A stretch of DNA of 64,000 nucleotides from Streptomyces sp. R21 (lineage in GTDB: Bacteria > Actinomycetota > Actinomycetes > Streptomycetales > Streptomycetaceae): positions 1-64,000 of the forward strand of contig NZ_CP163435.1 of NCBI RefSeq assembly GCF_041051975.1, in the 5' to 3' direction. The notes beneath the pieces are model-generated. The model saw nothing but the letters and a program-made list of their open reading frames with translations, was not told the origin of the DNA and made no database searches. The translations under genes and the position numbers were made by a program. How positions within the stretch are numbered: the first letter of the stretch is position 1; each line of letters starts with the position of its first letter. Shown here piece by piece: positions 57,341 through 64,000 of this stretch.

Positions 57341-60300
57341 ATGGCCTACCCAACCCCCGCACCCCTGCGCGCCCTTGGCGCCCTGGTGCGCGCGCTGCTC
57401 GGCCTCACCCTGCTGGTCGCCCTGCTCGCCGGCACCCCCTACGTGCTGCTGCTCGCCGGCACCCAGCCCACCGACCTGTCCGGCGGCATCGATGTCCTGC
57501 TGCGCCCGGATGACGGCATGCTCTTCTTCGCCGCCATCACCTGCATCGGATGGGTGGCCTGGGCCGCGTTCTGCCTGTCGGTGCTGCTGGAGGTCGTCGC
57601 TGTGGTGCGGCGCCGCTCCACCCCGCGCCTGCGCGGCCTGGGCGGCATGCAGTCCCTGGCCTCGTTCCTCATCGGCGGGATCGTCCTGCTGGTCCCGACT
57701 GCCGCGTCGGCAGCCACTCCTGCGCTCGCCGTCGCCGTGCCCCACGCGGCGACCGAGAGCGCGAGCGCTGGCACTGCTACGGCACCGACGGCAGCCCCGC
57801 ATGGTGGCGACCGGCCGACGTACACCGTGACGTCCGCCGCCGAGCTGCCGTGGGACCTTGCCGAGGAGCGTCTCGGCAAGGGAGAGCGGTGGAAGGACAT
57901 TGCCGCGCTCAACCCTGGTATCCCCGGGCTGGTGTCCGGCGACCAGTACTTGCCCAAGGGCGCGGTCCTCTTGCTGCCGCTCGACGCCCGCCCGGCCGTA
58001 CCGGCCGCGAGTACGGCCAGCGCATCGGCGGGAGAACCGGACACGCAGCTGGGCGAGAGCATCACGGTCGCTGACGGCAAGAGCGAGCACATGGTCACGG
58101 TGCAGTCCGGCGACTACTTGTCGAAGATCGCTGAGGAGGAGCTCGGTGATGGCGCTCAATGGCCGAAGTTGTTCGAGGCCAGCCGGGGCCGGCCGCAACC
58201 GGGCGGACTGCCGAAGATCACCGACCCTGATGTGATCTATGCGGGGCAGCAGGTCGCTGTGCCCGACGCGCAGCCCGAGCAGCACGACCGGCCCGACAAC
58301 GGCGCAAGCGGCGACGAAACGAGCACCCCACCGCATTCCGATAGTCCGGACGGCGGGCAGGAATCGGGCGACGGAACCCAGGACGCGCAGGTTCCCGGTC
58401 CGAGTCACTCCACCACGCCCGCGACAAAGACGTCCGCGCCCAGCACGCCCAGTCACCCCACCCAACCGTCCGGCCGGGAGCAGGGGGCTGGATCCGCGAC
58501 GCCCCGACCCAGCGCCTCCGAATCGGCGTCGGCGTCGGCCAAACCGTCCAGGTCCGATGCCCCCTCCCCCACCACGACGCCAACCCCGCAGCCTGAATCT
58601 CCGGCGAGCAGCCAGTTGCAGCTGCGGACCGTCCTGGGCGCCGGAGCGCTCCTGGCCGCCGCGGTCACCTGGGCCCTCGCACTGCGCCGGCTGCTGCAGC
58701 GCCGGCGCCGCACGCCCGGCGAGACCATCGCGATCGCCGCGGAAACCTCCACGGCGGAGGCGCAGTTGGCGGCCGCCGCCGGGCCGGCTGGGGCGGCCCG
58801 CCTGGACGTGGCCCTCAGGGCCCTGGCCCACCAAGTGGCCCAGGACGGCGACAGCAGTCTGCCGCCGCTGCGGGCCGCGCGGATCGGCGCCCACACGCTT
58901 GAGGTGCTGCCCGGGAACCTCACCCAGCAGCCGCAGGCGCCCTTCGCCGCGGGGACGGGCGGCTGGTGGGTACTGCCCGCCGACGCGACCCTGCTGGAGG
59001 AGGAAGCCGCCCGCGAGATACCGGCGCCGTATCCGGGGCTGGTCACCATCGGCAGCACCGAGACCGGTGACCTTCTGCTGCTCAATCTCACCCAGCTGCC
59101 CGCGCTGTTGCTGGACGGCAACCCGGTGCACATCACCGAAGTGTGTACCTCCCTCGCGCTGGAGTACGGGATGAGCCCGTGGGCGGGCGAGGTCGAGATC
59201 GTTGCCATCGGGTTCGGCGAGGACCTGCCGCAACTGCTGCCCACCTCGCGGATCGCGCACATGCGGCAGGCCGCGCATGCGCTGCGCGACCTGAGCGAGC
59301 GGCTGCTGGAGGCGCACCAGATGCCCGAGACCCGTCACCAGCCGTACCTGCTGCTGTGCGCATCCGCCCTGGACGCCGACACCGCCTGGGAGTTCGCCGA
59401 CGTCATCGACAAGGCCGGCGCAGTTCCCGTCACCCTGGTCGCTCCGGCGAGCACCGCGGCCGCGCACTTCCCCGAGGCGGACATCCTCAACGCTTCGCTC
59501 GGGGAGCCGCAGCAACTCGACTACGCCGCCGCCTCGATCACCATGCAGCGCCTGGAACATGCCGCCTACCTGCAGATCACGACCGCGCTGGCCCTCTCCG
59601 GACAGCCCGCCGACCCGGCCGAGGGCCCGTGGCGGGAGGTTCCGGCCGAGCCCGGCCCCGGGCCACAGGACGAGCCGGTCGCGCCGGAGGAACCTTCCGC
59701 ACCCGAAACGGCTCCAGCGGCCGCGGGCACGGGTGACGGCGCGGTGTTTCCCGCATTGCTCGCCGCCTCCACCGATCCGGCCGGGCTGCGCCTGCTGCCC
59801 GGAGCGGCGACGCCGCGCTCGGCCGAGGACGACTGCGCAGACAACGGGGCGGAAAACGAGGCCGACAAGGCCCCGAAGCCTGCGCACGGCGAGGACATGC
59901 ACGACGAGGGCGAGGCGCTCGACCTGCACGCGCCGGAGATCCGGGTGCTGGGGCCGGTCGAGGTGAGCGGTGTGGCCAGTACCGGACACGGCCCGCGCAT
60001 CGCCCAGCTCGCCGCATTGATGTTCTTCCGCCCCGGGCGTAGCGCCGACGTGCTGTGCGCGGACATGGACCCGGTCAGCCCCTGGTCGGTGACCACCCTC
60101 AACGCCCGGCTGCAGGGCCTGCGTCGGGCTTTGGGTAACGATCCGGAGGGCAACCCGTACGTGCCGCGCCGCAGCGCCGGCGAGGACCCCTACCGGCTCT
60201 CCCTCACCATGCGCTGTGACTGGACGAAGTTCCTTCAGCTCGCCGAGCGGGCTCTGTCCCAGGGGCCGGCCGGACTGCCGGATCTGGAGCAGGCGCTCGA

Positions 60301-60676
60301 GCTGGTGCGGGGGCGGCCGTTCGGGACCAGGCCGCTGCCGTGGGCGGAGCCCTTCCAGCAGGAGATGATCACCCGGATCATCGACGTCGCCCACACGGTG
60401 GCCACCTACCGCACCCCACCCGGCCCGCACCACGACCTCAGTGCGGCCCGGCAGGCCGTGGCAACGGGTCTCGAGGCCGATGGCAGTGCCGAGTTGCTCT
60501 ACCGGGACTGGATGCGCGTCGAGTACGCGGCCGGGAACCGGTCCGGACTGCATGCCGCCATCGCCAGGGTTCAGCAGGTCAACCGCGCCCTCGACTGCTC
60601 CCTGGAGATCGAGACCGAGCATCTGGTCAACGAGCTGCTCAACTCCGCCCCCCAACGCCGTGCCCCGGGCCTGTGA
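57341..60676 (+). CDS. Membrane-anchored LysM and BTAD regulator-like protein
   Basis: This 1111-aa protein combines three parts. The N-terminal membrane helices are at about 10-35, 62-88 and 103-127. Two LysM-like segments follow (AELPWDLAEERLGKGERWKD near 165; VQSGDYLSKIAEEELGDG near 253), then a Pro/Ser/Thr-rich linker and another membrane helix (GAGALLAAAVTWALALRRLL). The long cytoplasmic region ends in a bacterial transcriptional activator (BTAD) domain (ALMFFRPGRSADVLCADMDP, TLNARLQGLRRALGNDPEGN). Such LysM-BTAD proteins accompany Tad clusters in Streptomyces. A mechanical or wall-sensing regulator is an inference. Confidence 0.8.
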   Translation: MAYPTPAPLRALGALVRALLGLTLLVALLAGTPYVLLLAGTQPTDLSGGIDVLLRPDDGMLFFAAITCIGWVAWAAFCLSVLLEVVAVVRRRSTPRLRGLGGMQSLASFLIGGIVLLVPTAASAATPALAVAVPHAATESASAGTATAPTAAPHGGDRPTYTVTSAAELPWDLAEERLGKGERWKDIAALNPGIPGLVSGDQYLPKGAVLLLPLDARPAVPAASTASASAGEPDTQLGESITVADGKSEHMVTVQSGDYLSKIAEEELGDGAQWPKLFEASRGRPQPGGLPKITDPDVIYAGQQVAVPDAQPEQHDRPDNGASGDETSTPPHSDSPDGGQESGDGTQDAQVPGPSHSTTPATKTSAPSTPSHPTQPSGREQGAGSATPRPSASESASASAKPSRSDAPSPTTTPTPQPESPASSQLQLRTVLGAGALLAAAVTWALALRRLLQRRRRTPGETIAIAAETSTAEAQLAAAAGPAGAARLDVALRALAHQVAQDGDSSLPPLRAARIGAHTLEVLPGNLTQQPQAPFAAGTGGWWVLPADATLLEEEAAREIPAPYPGLVTIGSTETGDLLLLNLTQLPALLLDGNPVHITEVCTSLALEYGMSPWAGEVEIVAIGFGEDLPQLLPTSRIAHMRQAAHALRDLSERLLEAHQMPETRHQPYLLLCASALDADTAWEFADVIDKAGAVPVTLVAPASTAAAHFPEADILNASLGEPQQLDYAAASITMQRLEHAAYLQITTALALSGQPADPAEGPWREVPAEPGPGPQDEPVAPEEPSAPETAPAAAGTGDGAVFPALLAASTDPAGLRLLPGAATPRSAEDDCADNGAENEADKAPKPAHGEDMHDEGEALDLHAPEIRVLGPVEVSGVASTGHGPRIAQLAALMFFRPGRSADVLCADMDPVSPWSVTTLNARLQGLRRALGNDPEGNPYVPRRSAGEDPYRLSLTMRCDWTKFLQLAERALSQGPAGLPDLEQALELVRGRPFGTRPLPWAEPFQQEMITRIIDVAHTVATYRTPPGPHHDLSAARQAVATGLEADGSAELLYRDWMRVEYAAGNRSGLHAAIARVQQVNRALDCSLEIETEHLVNELLNSAPQRRAPGL

Positions 60677-60927
60677 TCACCACCCAGCCGCACCCTCCCG
60701 GCCTTGCCCACCGCACGGTCCTCCGTCCGGCGCTGCATCCAACAGCCGCGCCGCCAGCCGTTTCGGCGCCGGCGGTCACCGGTGCGGGCGCACCACCCGC
60801 TGGCGCCGAGGCGGCGACACAGGGGCAGATCTTCCGCTGGGGGCCGCCCCGCAGCCGGGTGCACCCTCCGGACCCGGGTGACCGGCATGCACACCTGACA
60901 CCCGTTCGGATATCAGGCCATCGATGA
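60673..60927 (+). CDS. Doubtful Pro-rich ORF (84 aa)
   Basis: A GTG overlapping the previous stop opens a Pro/Ala/His-rich peptide (VITTQPHPPGLAHRTVLRPA). The stop at 60927 lies 17 nt before the next GTG, and the ribosome-binding site of that gene is inside its end. The coupling geometry is the only support. It may be a spacer rather than a gene. Confidence 0.3.
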   Translation: MITTQPHPPGLAHRTVLRPALHPTAAPPAVSAPAVTGAGAPPAGAEAATQGQIFRWGPPRSRVHPPDPGDRHAHLTPVRISGHR

Positions 60928-60943
60928 AGAAGGGACAGCAGCC

Positions 60944-63004
60944 GTGACCCCGAGCAATGCCCCGGCCAACCCCAGGCTGCGTCCGGTGCACCGCCTTTTG
61001 ATCACGGCCATCGTCACCGGTGCAGTGGTGATCGCCGGTATCGGCTTCGCGGGGTCGTACGCGGCTGTCCGCGCGCTGGCCCTGAAGAAGGGCTTCGGGG
61101 ACTTCTCGTACGTCTTCCCGATCGGCATCGACGCGGGCATCTGCGTGCTGCTCGCGCTCGACCTGCTCCTGACCTGGATCCGGATCCCGTTCCCGCTGCT
61201 GCGCCAGACGGCGTGGCTGCTGACGGCGGCGACGATCGCGTTCAACGGCGCGGCGGCCTGGCCGGATCCGCTGGGTGTGGGCATGCACGCGGTGATCCCG
61301 GTGCTGTTCGTGGTGTCGGTCGAGGCGGCCCGGCACGCGATCGGGCGGATCGCCGACATCACCGCCGACAAGCACATGGAGGGCGTGCGCCTCACCCGCT
61401 GGCTGCTCTCGCCGATCCCGACGTTCCTCCTCTGGCGCCGGATGAAGCTGTGGGAGCTGCGTTCCTACGAGCAGGTCATCAAGCTGGAGCAGGACCGCCT
61501 GGTCTACCAGGCCCGCCTGCACTCCCGGTTCGGCCGCGCCTGGAAGCGCAAGGCCCCGGTCGAGTCCCTGATGCCGCTGCGGCTCGCCCGCTACGGCGTC
61601 CCGCTGGCGGAGACGGCTCCGTCGGGTCTGGCCGCCGCGGGCATCGAACCCGTGCTGCTGCCCCCGGCGGCCCAGCCAGAGTTGGATGTGGCAGCCGGCA
61701 CAGCCGCGGACCTGCACGGCGCTGACGCGGCGCAAGCAGACGCAGCAGCGGAGAGCGACGGGCAGAACAGTCGACACCAGGGAGAACAGATCCCCCGGCA
61801 GGGCGGCGCCCTGCGGACCACTGCCCCGGCCCCTTCAGAGACCCTCCCCGAGGGCGGCCACGACCCCGTAGACGTCACCGAGCAGCACCAGCAGGCAGCC
61901 GAGCAGCAGCCCCCTCCCGGGGCACGGCACTACCCCGCGCACAACCCGGAGGAGGCCTGGCAGACGGCAGCCGGGGACCACGACAGGTCCCGCGATGACC
62001 TGCCCGGCGCACGGGGTGATGCGGCCGGCGCGTTCGAACAGGGCCGCTTCCCCGCCACCTACCGAAACCGGCTGGCGGATCATCAAATACCGTCGACAGT
62101 CGGGCAGCCCGGCCGCGTCGTCAAGGACGCGTACAAGATGTCCGCGGAGGCCGGCCAGCCGTTCCCGGACCGGCTGGCGGCACCCGTGCTGCGCCGCGTC
62201 CAGCGGTTGGATGCCAAAGCTCCGCATCCTTCCGGCCACCGTGCAGCCGCCGCACACGGTGAGCCGTCGTGGGAGGAGTTCCTGTACAACGCCTGGCAGG
62301 CGTTTGCCCAGGAGTTCGGCCACCACCCCGACGCTGCGGCGTTGAGCCAGTACGTCCTGCACCGCGACGGGGTGATGGATGCCCACGGCCGACCACTGCC
62401 CGCCGAAGACCTGTCCGGCTTCCTGGACGGCTTCTGGCAGCGCCAGTCCGGCGACACCAACCCCGGATACGCGCCTGCAGCAGCGTCGGCCGCGGCCACC
62501 GCGGCGCACGCCACCGAACAGGGCCCCCAGTCCTCTTCGCCAGTGGCTGCCACGCAGCAGCGCCCCCCTTCCACCGCTGCTACACCACAGGGAAAGACGC
62601 AGGAAGACAGCGGGGCATCGCCGTCCCTCTCCACGCCCACCGCAGTGGACCACTACTACCTGGCCTGGCACGGCTTCCAGCTGCAGCACGGCAAAGAACC
62701 CAACGGCGCCGAACTGTCGGCGCACCTGGCTGAGCGGAACGTCCGCGACCGGGAAGGCCAGCCGATCAAACCCAAGGCGCTGACCCGGTACTTCCTCGAA
62801 TTCCGGATCTACACGATCTGGGCCGACCACCGCGAGCACAGCCCCACCCCGGCCGTAGAGCAGATCGTCGCAGACCTCGCTCAGCGCGGTATCGCCGCCC
62901 AGTACAACAGGCCCATCCAGGCATCCGACGTGGCGAAATACCTCGCTTCTTTCGAACGCCGCTGGAACGCCCTCGCCCACCACCGCGATGCTTTCCCGGA
63001 CTAA
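60944..63004 (+). CDS. DUF2637 membrane protein (Spd-like)
   Basis: The 686-aa protein carries four membrane helices in its first 140 residues (LITAIVTGAVVIAGIGFAGS, GIDAGICVLLALDLLLTWIR, TAWLLTAATIAFNG, GMHAVIPVLFVVSVEAARHA), the DUF2637 signature found in plasmid spread (Spd-like) proteins of Streptomyces. A basic linker and a long disordered middle follow. The C-terminal helical repeats (EEFLYNAWQAFAQEFGHHPD and DHYYLAWHGFQLQHGKEPNG) may bind DNA. GTG 60944 has GAAGAAGGG upstream. It probably helps intramycelial plasmid spread. Confidence 0.8.
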   Translation: MTPSNAPANPRLRPVHRLLITAIVTGAVVIAGIGFAGSYAAVRALALKKGFGDFSYVFPIGIDAGICVLLALDLLLTWIRIPFPLLRQTAWLLTAATIAFNGAAAWPDPLGVGMHAVIPVLFVVSVEAARHAIGRIADITADKHMEGVRLTRWLLSPIPTFLLWRRMKLWELRSYEQVIKLEQDRLVYQARLHSRFGRAWKRKAPVESLMPLRLARYGVPLAETAPSGLAAAGIEPVLLPPAAQPELDVAAGTAADLHGADAAQADAAAESDGQNSRHQGEQIPRQGGALRTTAPAPSETLPEGGHDPVDVTEQHQQAAEQQPPPGARHYPAHNPEEAWQTAAGDHDRSRDDLPGARGDAAGAFEQGRFPATYRNRLADHQIPSTVGQPGRVVKDAYKMSAEAGQPFPDRLAAPVLRRVQRLDAKAPHPSGHRAAAAHGEPSWEEFLYNAWQAFAQEFGHHPDAAALSQYVLHRDGVMDAHGRPLPAEDLSGFLDGFWQRQSGDTNPGYAPAAASAAATAAHATEQGPQSSSPVAATQQRPPSTAATPQGKTQEDSGASPSLSTPTAVDHYYLAWHGFQLQHGKEPNGAELSAHLAERNVRDREGQPIKPKALTRYFLEFRIYTIWADHREHSPTPAVEQIVADLAQRGIAAQYNRPIQASDVAKYLASFERRWNALAHHRDAFPD

Positions 63005-63064
63005 GAGGACGATCTTGTGGTCGACGCGCCATGGACACGCATGGTCTGGCGCCGTTTCTGCTCC

Positions 63065-63755
63065 AAGGCATCGAGACGAATCGCGGGGAGCAGTCGTTGA
63101 GGGGCCGTTGCCCGTGCCCGGGTTCGGGACCATCCTCGCAGGTGCGGGGAGCAGCCTTCGTTTCTGCGAGGCGGTGTTGTGCCCGGGGGACCATCCCCGC
63201 GTGCGCTGGAGCAGGTGACCATCGCCATCCCTACGCCCTTTTGCCAGGGACCATCCCCGCTTGCGCGGGGAGCAGGACGCATGCCCGGTGCTGGTGACGG
63301 TGACGGTGACGCAGGGACCATCCCCGCGTGCGCGGGGAGCAGGCGTCGAGGTTCTGCACGAAGATCGCGGCGCAGGGACCATCCCCGCATGCGCGGGGAG
63401 AAGGTGGCCCGGCCGCCTCTGGTCTGGGACATCTTGGGACCCTCCCCGCGCGTGCGAGGAGCAGTCTGCCGTGTCAGCTCGGAGGCGACCATTCCCGCGG
63501 GGGCGGGGCACATAGTCGGGATGCACGGCGTGATCCCGCTGTTGAGACCATCCCAGCAGTTGAGGGGAGCACGACCAACTTCGCGCTCGCCATGGCGTCG
63601 AAGGGGGAACAGCCCCGCAGGTGCGGGGAGCAGTCGACCCGGAACAGGTTGGCCGCCATCTCCGGGGGACCATCCCCGCGTGCGCGGGGAGCAGGGCGGC
63701 ACGAACCAGATCCACTCCGCCTTCATGGGACCATCCCCGCGTGCGCAGGGAGCAG
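63065..63755 (-). CRISPR. Type I-E-like CRISPR array, 12 repeats, leader missing
   Basis: Twelve 28-29-nt repeats start at 63065, 63126, 63187, 63247, 63314, 63375, 63436, 63485, 63544, 63605, 63666 and 63727. The plus-strand form begins GGGACCATCCCCGCG and ends GCGGGGAGCAG, matching Streptomyces/E. coli type I-E repeats read in reverse. The array would be transcribed leftward. Spacers are 32 nt except number 4 (38), 7 (20) and 8 (30). The repeats at 63065, 63485 and 63544 are degenerate, and the first marks the leader-distal end. No cas genes are in the window. Confidence 0.92.
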
Positions 63756-63775
63756 TCGGCCCGGTACAGGAAATG

Positions 63776-64000
63776 TGAGTCTGTCGACCTGCTCCGCGAA
63801 CATCACCCGCTCACACGCGAGTTCGCTGCAGCGGAACCGCCGCACCTGTATCTCGATCAGCACTCGACGTCCGCCGATCGCGCTGTCGGCGAGCCGACGT
63901 ACGTACCGGGTGTGCACGCGGGACGACAGAGTCCCATACGCCGGACACGCAGCCCGGCAATTAGCTGTTCAGGCCCAGACAATCACCAACTCGCCCTCAG
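63776..64000 (-). pseudogene. N-terminal fragment of ISL3-type transposase
   Basis: The minus strand reads EGELVIVWA, then a TGA, then TANCRAACPAYGTLSSRVHT, RYVRRLADSAIGGRRVLIEI and QVRRFRCSELACERVMFAEQ, VDRLT. This is the zinc-finger N-terminus typical of ISL3 transposases, with one zinc cysteine changed (CPAY) and an in-frame stop where Arg is expected. Homology ends about 20 nt from the last CRISPR repeat, inside what should be a spacer or leader. The fragment runs off the window edge. Confidence 0.75.

Noticed and set aside
57248..60655. 1135-codon minus-strand ORF
   Set aside because: It is a shadow of the LysM-BTAD gene, with Gly/Arg/Val-rich low-information sequence and no ribosome-binding site.
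61835..63715. Minus-strand ORF covering the end of the DUF2637 gene and the CRISPR array
   Set aside because: Its N-terminal part translates CRISPR repeats (PAHAGMVP motifs), an artefact often mis-annotated as protein.
63776..64000. CRISPR leader sequence
   Set aside because: The region translates as an ISL3 transposase N-terminus on the minus strand and is not AT-rich.
1..64000. tRNA or rRNA genes as integration sites
   Set aside because: No clover-leaf with conserved T-loop and no rRNA-like segments were recognised on reading both strands.

Overview
The window is very GC-rich with Streptomyces-type codon use, GTG/ATG starts and overlapping stop/start junctions. The protein families are those of Streptomyces or close relatives on accessory DNA: DUF932, DUF6233, DUF6302, DUF6415, DUF5999, RacP-like, Ku, a Tad pilus and an actinobacterial type IV secretion (T4SS) conjugation cluster. 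I infer a conjugative plasmid (possibly a large linear one) or a large integrated element. No replication initiator is certain, and no tRNA or rRNA was seen.

Layout. 1-0.7 kb: intergenic DNA packed with hairpins. 0.7-7.7 kb: small plasmid-type genes (DUF932, several hypotheticals), some sharing a duplicated promoter/5'-leader. 7.8-12 kb: a small gene pair interrupted by two adjacent insertions. One is a 1.6-kb IS with a frameshifted transposase. The other is a 2.5-kb unit bounded by inverted repeats that carries a sigma-factor-like gene and an extraordinary Arg-Asp-Leu repeat protein; CTTAG lies at all three junctions. 12-15 kb: a STAND/NB-ARC-TPR protein with nearly identical tandem repeats. 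15-35 kb: a decayed accessory region mixing intact genes (Ku, nucleotidyltransferase, alpha/beta hydrolase, GNAT plus XRE regulator, HATPase, DUF cluster) with many pseudogenes. The pseudogenes include integrase and resolvase fragments, a DUF6233 gene split by a 634-bp element, and genes killed by single nonsense codons.

34.9-35.6 kb: a non-coding stretch with TGCGCA repeats between two palindromes, a candidate cis-acting transfer or replication locus. 35.6-48.5 kb: an intact conjugation operon. It encodes a TcpC/VirB8-like protein, small membrane proteins, a TcpE-like protein, a VirB4-like ATPase, a VirB6/TrbL-like channel, a VirB1-like lytic transglycosylase with an NlpC/P60 domain, a VirD4-like coupling ATPase and a replication-relaxation family protein. 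48.7-63 kb: secreted proteins followed by a complete Tad/Flp pilus operon (SAF/CpaB-like, CpaE-like, TadA, TadB, TadC, Flp pilin, two TadE-like proteins and a TadG-like protein), a LysM-TM-BTAD protein and a DUF2637 membrane protein. The T4SS and Tad blocks are collinear and mostly translationally coupled internally, which suggests one envelope-spanning DNA-transfer or mating apparatus.

63.07-63.76 kb: a type I-E-like CRISPR array of twelve repeats with no cas genes in view. Its presumed leader side is replaced by an ISL3-type transposase fragment running off the right edge.

Family names come from sequence recognition only; no database search was run.
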